Assembly: GCF_014305155.1 (NCBI RefSeq)
Contig: NZ_JACRUK010000001.1
Coordinates: forward strand, 159,247 to 223,246
Length of the DNA stretch: 64,000 bases
Direction: 5' to 3'
Source: Flavobacterium muglaense
GTDB lineage: Bacteria; Bacteroidota; Bacteroidia; Flavobacteriales; Flavobacteriaceae
The notes under the pieces are model-generated. The model was not told the origin of the DNA. It ran no database searches and saw only the letters and a list, made by a program, of their open reading frames with translations. Every line of letters begins with the position of its first letter. Position 1 is the stretch's first letter. The position numbers and the translations under genes were made by a program. Of this stretch, positions 56,190-64,000 are shown piece after piece.

Positions 56190-56639
56190 TTATACCAATA
56201 ATTTTTTAACTAGAGTAGAAATCACTTTCCCTTCGGCAGTTCCTCCTAATTGAGCTGAAGCCAATCCCATTACTTTACCCATAGATGCAATTCCAGACGC
56301 TCCAGTTTCAGCAATGATTTTTGCAATTACCGCTTCTATTTCTGCTACACTTAATTGTGCTGGCAAAAACTTCTCGATTACTGCAATTTGTGCCAATTCT
56401 GGTTCGGCTAAGTCTAAACGATTTTGTTCTGTAAAGATTCTAGCGCTTTCTTTACGTGTTTTTACTAATCTTTGTAATAATTTAACCTCGTCATCCTCTG
56501 AAATTTCTTCTTTAGAGCCAGATGCTGTTTGTGCTAATAAAATCTCCGATTTGATTGCTCTTAAAGCTTCTAATGCTACTGTATCTTTGGCTCTCATGGC
56601 AGTTTTCATTTCGTCCATGATTTGTGTTGATAAACTCAT
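56190..56639 (-). CDS. GatB/YqeY-domain protein
   Basis: A 149-residue protein matching YqeY: ALEALRAIKSEILLAQ, VKLLQRLVKTRKESARIF, AVIEKFLPAQLS and MGKVMGLASAQLGGTAEGK. The domain is homologous to the tRNA-binding tail of GatB; the cellular role of the free form is unclear. It follows the ftsZ end of the dcw cluster. Confidence 0.92.
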   Translation of the reverse strand: MSLSTQIMDEMKTAMRAKDTVALEALRAIKSEILLAQTASGSKEEISEDDEVKLLQRLVKTRKESARIFTEQNRLDLAEPELAQIAVIEKFLPAQLSVAEIEAVIAKIIAETGASGIASMGKVMGLASAQLGGTAEGKVISTLVKKLLV

Positions 56640-56714
56640 AATTCTTTATTTTTTTGATTAACCAATTATGCAATCGGCTATGGATTGTTGTTATTAAAAC
56701 GCTATTCTTTTTTT

Positions 56715-56855
56715 TGCCCCAGATGGTAGTGAAAAGCCTTTGCAGGGAAAAATGTATTTTTTATTGACCTTAAAAAGCGACTTTAGAAGCTCTTTTAAGG
56801 GCTTATAAAAAAACATTTTTTACAAAAAGCTTGAAACGACAGCTGGATTAAGGCT
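56715..56855. repeat. intergenic hairpin repeat, copy C
   Basis: Opens CCCCAGATGGTAGTGAAAAG and closes TTGAAACGACAGCTGGA. The inside is a long nested hairpin: outer arms of AAAAATGTATTTTTTAT type and inner arms near CCTTAAAAAGC / CTCTTTTAAGG. It lies between yqeY and ftsZ. Confidence 0.7.
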
Positions 56856-56891
56856 CAAATTCATACTTGTATTTAATGCCGTGCGAAGATA

Positions 56892-56928
56892 AAAAAAATA
56901 ACCCGAAAATTAAATTCAATTTTCGGGC
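56892..56928 (-). terminator. terminator of ftsZ / dcw cluster
   Basis: Hairpin CCCGAAAATT (56902-56911) / AATTTTCGGG (56918-56927). On the minus strand it runs into eight T residues. Confidence 0.88.
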
Positions 56929-56952
56929 TAGATCCTAATTGTTATTCGAGAA

Positions 56953-58890
56953 TTAATCTACGTTGTCGTGCAAATATGAATTATTTGAACGCAATTGCAA
57001 ATCATTGTTACTATCTGTTCCAACTGATATTCTAGAATTAGTATTTGTAGACTGTGTATTTGAGATGTCTATTCCTAATCTTTTATATGCTGGTTCTTTT
57101 TCGTACTCATCAATTTTAGAAACATTGTTATGAAACTTGTAATTGAATTCTTTTAATTTTTTTCTTCTTTCTTCAGCTCTAAGTTTCAAAGTTTCTTCGA
57201 TTGTCATTTCCATTGGAGACACTTCTTCAAGTTTTGAGGCTGTATTTGTAGTAGTCTCTACTTGTTTCATGGTGATGTTCATCTCTGCAGGAACTACCTC
57301 TTCTACGACTTTAGAAACTGGTTTTGAAGATATAAACTCGTTTTCAACTTCCATATACTCTTCCAGAGAATATTTGATGATTCCGTTGTCTGACAATTCA
57401 GTTACTGGAACAAATTGAACTGGTTGGTTTACTTTTATTTCGCGTGTTTCATTTGTTAGTTCAAACAAAACTTTCTCTTCTTTCACTTCTTCTACTACAG
57501 GTTCTGGTTTTGAAAGTGGCAAATCAAACGAAAAAGTAGTTTGCTCTTGTCTTTCAATTGCTTTTGGCTGCTCTACTTCTATAGCTACTGGTGCTTTTGG
57601 AGTTGTAAAAGTAAAATCGATATCTTTTATTGGAGAAACGATTTCAAAAGTTACGTCTATGTTTTTAATAAATTCAGACATTGCTAACAACTCCTCGTTA
57701 CCAGGAACTGGAACAATAGGTGCTGGAGCTACTTTGTCTTCTAATAGATCAAAAACGATTCGCTCTTCATTGTTTGCTTTAGGTGTTTCTGTCTCTAAGT
57801 CAAAAGCTGGAACAGCGTTTTTAGATAAATTATAAACATTGCTTTGCTCGTCTTCAAGAGCGTGTATTATTTTTTTTGGTTCCGTATTTACGATTCCGTT
57901 TTGTTGTTCAATATCAAAACCAGTTGCAATAATAGTTACTGCAATAGCATCTCCAAGAGTTTCATCTTCACCAACACCCATAATAATATTGGCATTGTGA
58001 CCTGCTTCATTTTGAATATGGTCATTGATTTCTCCTATTTCATCTAAAGTGATTTCATTAGAGCCAGAAACGATGAGCAACAATACGTTTTTGGCACCTG
58101 TTATTTTGTTATCATTTAATAATGGAGAATCTAAAGCAGAAACGATTGCCTCTTTAGCTCTGTTTTCACCTTCAGCAATTGCTGATCCCATGATTGCAGT
58201 TCCGCTATTTGACAATACGGTCTTAGCATCACGCAAATCGATATTTTGAGTATAGTGATGTGTTATTACTTCGGCAATACCTCTAGAGGCTGTTGCTAAA
58301 ACTTCATCGGCTTTTGAAAATCCAGCTTTGAAACCAAGGTTTCCATACACTTCTCTCAATTTATTGTTGTTGATCACAATTAATGAGTCTACTTGTTTAC
58401 GTAGTTTTTCAATACCAATTTTAGCTTGCTCTTGACGCACTTTCCCTTCAAACAAGAATGGAAGTGTTACAATCCCTACAGTAAGTATTTCTCTTTCTTT
58501 GGCTAATTGTGCAATTACTGGCGCAGCACCTGTTCCGGTACCTCCACCCATTCCTGCAGTGATAAAAACCATCTTTGTGTTGCGGTCTAACATCTTTTCG
58601 ATCTCGGCTATACTTTCAATCGCTGATTGTTGACCAACATCAGGGTTTGCTCCAGCTCCTAATCCTTCGGTAAGGTTTACCCCTAGCTGGATTTTATTAG
58701 GAACGGCGCTACTTTGTAATGCCTGAGAATCAGTATTACAAACGATAAAATCTACCCCTTTAATTCCTTGTTTAAACATGTGGTTTATAGCATTACTACC
58801 ACCTCCACCTACACCAATTACTTTGATTACATTTGATTGATTTTTTGGTAAATCAAATGAAATATTTCCAAATTCTGAGTTGCTCATCAT
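56953..58890 (-). CDS. ftsZ: cell division protein FtsZ
   Basis: Tubulin-like GTPase that forms the division ring. The 645-residue protein has [13 protein letters not shown] (27-39), the tubulin signature [10 protein letters not shown] (near 115-124) and the C-terminal GTPase-activating domain to about 325. Then comes an unusually long, Glu/Val/Pro-rich linker of about 250 residues, and near the end [12 protein letters not shown], the conserved tail peptide that binds FtsA. Met1 or Met2 may be the start. Long linkers are normal in Flavobacteriia. Confidence 0.96.
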   Translation of the reverse strand: MMSNSEFGNISFDLPKNQSNVIKVIGVGGGGSNAINHMFKQGIKGVDFIVCNTDSQALQSSAVPNKIQLGVNLTEGLGAGANPDVGQQSAIESIAEIEKMLDRNTKMVFITAGMGGGTGTGAAPVIAQLAKEREILTVGIVTLPFLFEGKVRQEQAKIGIEKLRKQVDSLIVINNNKLREVYGNLGFKAGFSKADEVLATASRGIAEVITHHYTQNIDLRDAKTVLSNSGTAIMGSAIAEGENRAKEAIVSALDSPLLNDNKITGAKNVLLLIVSGSNEITLDEIGEINDHIQNEAGHNANIIMGVGEDETLGDAIAVTIIATGFDIEQQNGIVNTEPKKIIHALEDEQSNVYNLSKNAVPAFDLETETPKANNEERIVFDLLEDKVAPAPIVPVPGNEELLAMSEFIKNIDVTFEIVSPIKDIDFTFTTPKAPVAIEVEQPKAIERQEQTTFSFDLPLSKPEPVVEEVKEEKVLFELTNETREIKVNQPVQFVPVTELSDNGIIKYSLEEYMEVENEFISSKPVSKVVEEVVPAEMNITMKQVETTTNTASKLEEVSPMEMTIEETLKLRAEERRKKLKEFNYKFHNNVSKIDEYEKEPAYKRLGIDISNTQSTNTNSRISVGTDSNNDLQLRSNNSYLHDNVD

Positions 58891-58948
58891 TTTATTTGGT
58901 TTTTGATATTAATTATTACTGTTTTATTATATAGTTGGGTTTAAAACC

Positions 58949-60328
58949 CTATTCTGCGTTATCTAAAAAATCTTTTATTTTATCGACATAGCGATCAAAA
59001 AACGATCTTTTTATTTTGTCTCCTGTAGATTCTTCTTTTTTGAGATCCTCTACAATGCGCTCCTCTTCTTCGTCTACCCTCATATCCTCATAGCTTTCTA
59101 CTATTGGAGTTCTGTAAGCAGTAGGCTTGGGTTTTGGAGTTTCTTCCTTTCTAACGGCGCTTTGCGTTTTATTTTCAATACTATTCATTACTAGACCAAC
59201 TGCAGTTGCATATAATGGGCTTGAAAATTCCTCATCAGAGTCGCCTGCTAAATGTTCGTTAGGATATCCAATTCTAGTATCCATTCCGGTAATATACTCT
59301 ACCAGTTGTTTGATATGCTTTAACTGCGCTCCTCCTCCGGTTAAAACAATTCCTGCAATTAATTTCTTGCGAGGATCTTCATGACCATACGCTTTAATCT
59401 CTGTGAACACCTGCTCAATAATTTCAACAACACGTGCATGAATTATTTTGGATAGGTTTTTTAAAGAAATCTCTTTTGGTTCTCTTCCTCTTAATCCTGG
59501 AATAGAAACAATTTCGTTGTCTTTGTTTTCACCTGGCCAAGCTGAACCAAATTTTACTTTTAGTAACTCGGCTTGTTTTTCAATGATCGAACAACCTTCC
59601 TTAATGTCATCTGAAATCACATTTCCTCCAAAGGGGATTACTGCTGTATGGCGAATAATTCCATCTTTAAAAATAGCCAAATCAGTTGTTCCACCACCTA
59701 TATCAATTAAAGCAACACCTGCTTCTTTTTCTTCTTGACTTAAAACCGCATCTGATGATGCTAATGGCTCTAAGGTTAATCCAGACAATTCAATACCTGA
59801 ACTTTGAATGCATCTACCTACATTACGGATCGATGAGGCTTGCCCAACAACAACGTGAAAACTAGATTCTAGTCTTCCACCGTACATTCCTATTGGTTCT
59901 TTAATTTCAGATTGCCCATCAATTTTGAACTCTTGCGGCAAAACGTGTATAATTTCTTCTCCTGGCAACATGGCCAATTTATTCACTTGGTCAATCAACA
60001 ATTGAATATCTGCGCCGCCAATCACTTCTTCAGGATTTGTTCGACTGATATAGTCTGTATGTTGAATACTACGAATGTGTTGCCCTGCAATCCCTACAAC
60101 AACATCTTTAATTTTATAGCCTGAGTTGATCTCTGCATCATGTATTGCTTGTTGAATAGACTGTATTGTTTGTGTAATATTATTAACCACACCTCTGGCT
60201 ACACCCAAACTTTTGGATTTACCAACTCCCAAGATTTCCAACTTACCATACTCGTTCTTTTTACCAATCATGGCAACGATCTTGGTAGTCCCAATATCTA
60301 GACCCACTGCAATATTCTCTTTTTCCAT
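58949..60328 (-). CDS. ftsA: cell division protein FtsA
   Basis: Actin-like membrane anchor of FtsZ. The 459-residue protein has VGLDIGTTKIVAMIG (8-22), the second phosphate motif ALIDIGGGTTDLAIF (near 208-222), and VLTGGGAQLKHI (near 336-347). The C-terminal amphipathic helix is KIKDFLDN. It lies 58 bp upstream of ftsZ, same operon. Confidence 0.96.
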   Translation of the reverse strand: MEKENIAVGLDIGTTKIVAMIGKKNEYGKLEILGVGKSKSLGVARGVVNNITQTIQSIQQAIHDAEINSGYKIKDVVVGIAGQHIRSIQHTDYISRTNPEEVIGGADIQLLIDQVNKLAMLPGEEIIHVLPQEFKIDGQSEIKEPIGMYGGRLESSFHVVVGQASSIRNVGRCIQSSGIELSGLTLEPLASSDAVLSQEEKEAGVALIDIGGGTTDLAIFKDGIIRHTAVIPFGGNVISDDIKEGCSIIEKQAELLKVKFGSAWPGENKDNEIVSIPGLRGREPKEISLKNLSKIIHARVVEIIEQVFTEIKAYGHEDPRKKLIAGIVLTGGGAQLKHIKQLVEYITGMDTRIGYPNEHLAGDSDEEFSSPLYATAVGLVMNSIENKTQSAVRKEETPKPKPTAYRTPIVESYEDMRVDEEEERIVEDLKKEESTGDKIKRSFFDRYVDKIKDFLDNAE

Positions 60329-60335
60329 TATCTAT

Positions 60336-61058
60336 TTATTTTGTACAAACTACTTGTTTCGTAAATCTCAGGTCAATCTTTTTATATTTATACAATGTGC
60401 TATCTACAACTGCCTTTTGAAAAAAGGCTTTATAATCTTTAAATTTTTGCTCGACATTCACCATTCTACCAAAATCAATTTGATAATTATAATTTCTATT
60501 GAACATTTTTAAGCTACCATTGGGCATAATTTCAATGGCAATGATGTTTTTTTTCAAAAAATCATCGTCATAAATCATCTTAAATAATTGGGATAACTCC
60601 TGCTTATTATGCTTGTTAAATTTACCCGAAACCAACAAAACTCTAGCCGTAAAATTATCAGACAATGGCATCACACCACCCTCATAGTCAATGTAAAAAG
60701 AGTTGTTTTGTTCCAGAACTCTAGCAACCGGAGTCTTTTGTTTTACTACTGCTTTTAGGACACCATCAATACTTACAAATACATCTGATTTCTCAATCAT
60801 AGCATTTGAATTCAGCATCTTTTCTATCTTATTCAAAGCTAACCCATCTTTTTCAATGCTTGAAGCATTTAATTTATTTTCTATTAACAATTTATTAACC
60901 GTTTCTTTTTTGATAAAAAGAGCGTCATCTCCTACAAAAACAACTACGGATTTCTTAAGTTTTCTCTTATCATTTCGATTTGATGTAAACGAAAACAGGA
61001 AAATTACTAATCCGAACATGAGAACCAATCTTATATTTGTCCAATTAAATAGTTTCAT
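60336..61058 (-). CDS. ftsQ: cell division protein FtsQ/DivIB
   Basis: Bitopic divisome protein of 240 residues: short cytoplasmic start, one membrane helix (about 10-25, LVLMFGLVIFLFSF), a POTRA-like part with VFVGDDALFIKKETVNKLL, and a beta domain with VARVLEQNNSFYIDYEGGVMPL. It overlaps murC by 14 bp and precedes ftsA by 7 bp, the standard dcw order. Confidence 0.9.
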   Translation of the reverse strand: MKLFNWTNIRLVLMFGLVIFLFSFTSNRNDKRKLKKSVVVFVGDDALFIKKETVNKLLIENKLNASSIEKDGLALNKIEKMLNSNAMIEKSDVFVSIDGVLKAVVKQKTPVARVLEQNNSFYIDYEGGVMPLSDNFTARVLLVSGKFNKHNKQELSQLFKMIYDDDFLKKNIIAIEIMPNGSLKMFNRNYNYQIDFGRMVNVEQKFKDYKAFFQKAVVDSTLYKYKKIDLRFTKQVVCTK

Positions 61059-62394
61059 TTAGTGCTTCTTTTATCGATACAACCATTTCTCCAATATCAC
61101 CTGCTCCAATTGTTACAATTACTTGCGCGTCACTTTCTAATATATTTGCTATTATGTTTTCTTTTAAAACTAATTTTTTATGTTGATTGTCTATTTTATT
61201 CAATAACCAACTTGAGTTTATTCCTTCAATAGGCAACTCGCGTGCTGGGTAAATTTCCATTAAAAGCAGTTCGTCAAATTTTGACAAGCTTGCCGCAAAA
61301 TCATCAGCAAAATCTTTTGTTCTACTGAATAAATGAGGCTGAAAAATAGCTAAGACTTTTTTAGTTGGATACAGCTCTCTCACTGCTTGATGAACGGCAT
61401 CAATCTCAGTAGGATGATGTGCATAATCATCAATATATACTAAATTATCTGACTTAATTTGGTATGAAAATCTTCTTTTCACTCCTTTGAATGAAGCTAA
61501 GGCTGTTGCAATTGCATCGGTTGGGGTGCCGAATATCTCAGCCATTGCAATAGCCATTAAAGCATTCATCAAATTATGTCGTCCTGGTAATCCAAAACGG
61601 AAATCTTTTAAAATCCCTTTTGGTGTTTTTATATCAAATACATAGCTTCCGTTATCGATACGCACGTTAAACGCCGTATACACGGAATCCTCATCAACCG
61701 CTACTGTTACCCCTTTTAACGGCAGATCAGTAGTGATAAACAACTTGCTTTTGTCTTGTATTTTATCTGCAAATTCTATAAACGACTCTTCGATTGCATC
61801 ACTTGTTCCATAGATATCTAAATGATCTGCATCCATTGATGTTATACAGGCAATATTAGGATGTAAATGCAAGAAAGAACGATCAAACTCATCTGCTTCT
61901 ACTACAGTAATCGTTTTACCGCTACCTATTAAGTTCGAGTTGTAATTTTCGACTATTCCACCTATGAAGGCAGTAACATCGGCACCACTTTCATACAAAA
62001 TATGGCCTAAAATACTCGAGGTTGTTGTTTTTCCATGCGTTCCCGCTACAGCAAAACAAAACGTATCTTTGGTGATAATCCCCAAAACTTCAGCTCTTTT
62101 CTTTACTTCAAAGGCATTATCCAAGAAATAATTCCACTCTGAATGTAGTTTAGGGACAGCTGGCGTTATAATCACCAAGGTGTTTTCGACTTTAAAATCT
62201 TTCGGAATTAAAGCTACGTTATCTTCAAAATGAATTGCGATACCACTTTGCTCTAATTCTTTAGTCAAAGCTGTAGGCGTCTTGTCATAACCCGCAACTT
62301 GCTTCCCAATATTCTTAAAATATCGAGCCAAGTTACTCATACCGATACCACCGATACCTATAAAATAAACGTTATGTATTTGATTTAAATTCAT
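61045..62394 (-). CDS. murC: UDP-N-acetylmuramate--L-alanine ligase
   Basis: Adds L-alanine to UDP-MurNAc in peptidoglycan synthesis. The 449-residue protein shows the Mur ligase order: FIGIGGIGMSNLAR (11-24), ATP loop AGTHGKTTTS (near 118-127), VEADEFDRSFLHL, GRHNLMNALMA and YIDDYAHHPTEI. Full length. Confidence 0.96.
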   Translation of the reverse strand: MNLNQIHNVYFIGIGGIGMSNLARYFKNIGKQVAGYDKTPTALTKELEQSGIAIHFEDNVALIPKDFKVENTLVIITPAVPKLHSEWNYFLDNAFEVKKRAEVLGIITKDTFCFAVAGTHGKTTTSSILGHILYESGADVTAFIGGIVENYNSNLIGSGKTITVVEADEFDRSFLHLHPNIACITSMDADHLDIYGTSDAIEESFIEFADKIQDKSKLFITTDLPLKGVTVAVDEDSVYTAFNVRIDNGSYVFDIKTPKGILKDFRFGLPGRHNLMNALMAIAMAEIFGTPTDAIATALASFKGVKRRFSYQIKSDNLVYIDDYAHHPTEIDAVHQAVRELYPTKKVLAIFQPHLFSRTKDFADDFAASLSKFDELLLMEIYPARELPIEGINSSWLLNKIDNQHKKLVLKENIIANILESDAQVIVTIGAGDIGEMVVSIKEALNETI

Positions 62395-62462
62395 CTTTAT
62401 TTTTTAGATCTAATTATTGACTATTTAGAAAAAACAAACTGCCTTTTATAATTCTACTTTTA

Positions 62463-63551
62463 CTACTTAATTAACTTTACAATTTCATCTACAATTTGCT
62501 TTGTAGCTTGCGGTAGTGCTAATTGTTTAATATTTGTACGCAGCTGTTGTTGCTTTGTACTGTCATTGATAAGCGATTGGAAAACCGTTGCGAACTGCGT
62601 ATCTAAGTCGGATTCTTTCAATAATATAGCTCCGTCTTTATCTACAATTGCTTTTGCATTTTTTGTTTGATGATCCTCAGCTACATTAGGAGACGGAATA
62701 AAAACTACTGGCTTACCTACGATGCATAACTCTGAAACCGATGAAGCTCCTGCGCGAGAAATAATAACATCTGCAGCAGCATAAACAAAATCCATTTTTT
62801 CGATAAAAGAAACAACTTGTACCTGAGGCGAATTGTATTTCTTATAATATTCAAAATATAATTTCCCGCATTGCCAGATTATCTGAACATTTTGAGAAAG
62901 GATATTTTCCATTTCTTTTTCTATCAGTTGATTTACTCTTCTAGCACCAAGGCTTCCGCCAAGAACTAGTAGTGTTTTTTTATTAGCATCTAAATTAAAA
63001 TAAGCAATAGCATCATTTCTTTTGCTTTCGATATCAATTAAATCTTGACGAACAGGGTTTCCTGTCAACACCATTTTCTCTGCTGGAAAAAAGCGTTCTA
63101 AATTTTCATAAGCCACGCAAATTGCACTTGCTTTTTTACTCAACAACTTATTTGTGATACCAGGATAAGAATTTTGTTCTTGAATAACAGTAGGAATTCC
63201 CATTGTATTTGCCATTTGTAATAATGGTCCACTAGCAAAACCACCTGTTCCTATAACTGCATCAGGTTTAAAATCTTTTATAATTTTTCTTGATTTCCAT
63301 AAACTATTAATGAGTTTAAACGGAAACATTGCATTTTTTAAATTAATCTGACGCTGTAAACCTGCAATCCACAATCCTTTTATTTCATAACCCGCTTGTG
63401 GCACCTTTTGCATTTCCATTTTGTCTTTGGCTCCAACAAAAAGGAATTTAGCATTAGGGAAACGCACTTTTAATTCATTAGCAATTGCAATTGCAGGATA
63501 AATATGTCCTCCAGTCCCTCCACCACTTAATATGAATTTGTATTGTTTCAT
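62463..63551 (-). CDS. murG: UDP-GlcNAc:lipid I N-acetylglucosaminyltransferase
   Basis: Makes lipid II from lipid I on the inner membrane face. The 362-residue GT28 enzyme has [15 protein letters not shown] (10-24), [10 protein letters not shown] (near 108-117), [14 protein letters not shown] (near 195-208) and [18 protein letters not shown] (near 263-280). It is between ftsW and murC. Confidence 0.96.
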   Translation of the reverse strand: MKQYKFILSGGGTGGHIYPAIAIANELKVRFPNAKFLFVGAKDKMEMQKVPQAGYEIKGLWIAGLQRQINLKNAMFPFKLINSLWKSRKIIKDFKPDAVIGTGGFASGPLLQMANTMGIPTVIQEQNSYPGITNKLLSKKASAICVAYENLERFFPAEKMVLTGNPVRQDLIDIESKRNDAIAYFNLDANKKTLLVLGGSLGARRVNQLIEKEMENILSQNVQIIWQCGKLYFEYYKKYNSPQVQVVSFIEKMDFVYAAADVIISRAGASSVSELCIVGKPVVFIPSPNVAEDHQTKNAKAIVDKDGAILLKESDLDTQFATVFQSLINDSTKQQQLRTNIKQLALPQATKQIVDEIVKLIK

Positions 63552-63591
63552 TTTAATTTAAAATTACTATTGAGACGTACGCAATAATCTA

Positions 63592-64000
63592 TTATTTATT
63601 TAGCACCGCATCCATAGGATTGGCTGCTTTATCTTCGATCGAATAATCTGAATTTAACACTTCCTCTGAAGCTAACTCATCATCAATTAATTTTTGAAGG
63701 GCTTCCTCTCTTTTAGCTGCAACTTTTAACTCTTCCTCTATTTCTTCATCCTTCTTAGTAACGCTAATAATGATTCCGAGCGCAAAACAAGTCATCCAGA
63801 TTGAACTACCTCCACTACTAATTAACGGTAATGTTTGTCCTGTAACTGGTAGCAACTCTACAGCAACCGCCATATTGATCATTGCTTGAAATATCATGGG
63901 AAAACCGAGACCAATGACCACTAATTTGCCAAATAGCGTATTTGCTTTATGTGAGGCAATTACAAATCGAAATAACAATAAGAGATACAAAGTTAATACC
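63592..64000 (-). CDS. ftsW: lipid II polymerase FtsW (C-terminal part, cut by window edge)
   Basis: The frame is open to the right edge, so only about 136 residues are seen. It shows the SEDS-family end: FPMIFQAMINMAVAVELLPV and TGQTLPLISSGGSSIWMTC, then a final membrane helix and a Glu/Lys-rich cytoplasmic tail of about 60 residues. The position before murG fits FtsW rather than RodA. The true start lies outside the window. Confidence 0.93.
   Translation of the reverse strand, partial: VLTLYLLLLFRFVIASHKANTLFGKLVVIGLGFPMIFQAMINMAVAVELLPVTGQTLPLISSGGSSIWMTCFALGIIISVTKKDEEIEEELKVAAKREEALQKLIDDELASEEVLNSDYSIEDKAANPMDAVLNK

Overview
The window is chromosomal DNA from a member of the Flavobacteriia, most likely Flavobacterium. 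The evidence is low G+C content, a gldKLMN type IX secretion/gliding operon, exosortase XrtF with its partner, a primary sigma factor without region 1.1, SusC/SusD pairs, an HYC_CC_PP protein, and Bacteroidota promoters (TTTG, about 19 bp, TAnnTTTG).

Layout. 1-1.2 kb: two tandem initiator tRNA-Met genes and truC between two near-identical terminators. 1.2-14.9 kb: a SusCD uronate/sugar-acid locus with a GntR/FadR regulator, an atypical NRAMP-fold transporter, a type I phosphomannose-isomerase-like protein and two SDR oxidoreductases. This locus is visibly decaying: mannonate dehydratase uxuA has lost its first ~80 codons, is fused to an SDR and is frameshifted in an A7 tract; a second gntR survives only as promoter plus last 38 codons; a SUKH immunity-type gene sits in a cassette-like insert. 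15-22 kb: LRR protein, DUF1761, FemAB/GNAT-like protein, a divergent lipid kinase / App1-type phosphatase pair, ABC-F ATPase, DUF983. 22-32 kb: FAD oxidoreductase, gldKLMN, an arginase-fold protein without its metal ligands, topA. 32-39 kb: miaB, sigma-54 activator, lptE, a TPR protein, secG, groES-groEL. 39-46 kb: DedA, a copper-type trio (HMA protein, TonB receptor, HYC_CC_PP protein), a beta-CASP nuclease with an ATP-cone/Mrr-type nuclease, XrtF and partner. 46-54 kb: fRMsr, a MORN/TonB-C protein, rpsO, pnp, rpoD, a lipoprotein, rpe. 54.4-56.1 kb: a TPR protein, then a deletion scar holding the C-terminal end of a TssF-like baseplate gene (minus) and of a ClpV/ClpB gene (plus), beside tRNA-Arg(TCG). 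56.2-64 kb: yqeY and the dcw cluster ftsZ-ftsA-ftsQ-murC-murG-ftsW (minus, ftsW cut by the window edge).

The most notable observations are two independent genome-decay scars (the uronate locus and an apparent type VI secretion remnant at a tRNA), a four-copy family of hairpin-forming intergenic repeats, a promoter plus perfect palindrome before susC with an opposite-strand terminator in the susC leader, and an operon pairing an ATP-cone PD-(D/E)XK nuclease with a beta-CASP nuclease. No complete new system is proven. All family assignments come from reading motifs and remembered family sequences; no database search was run.
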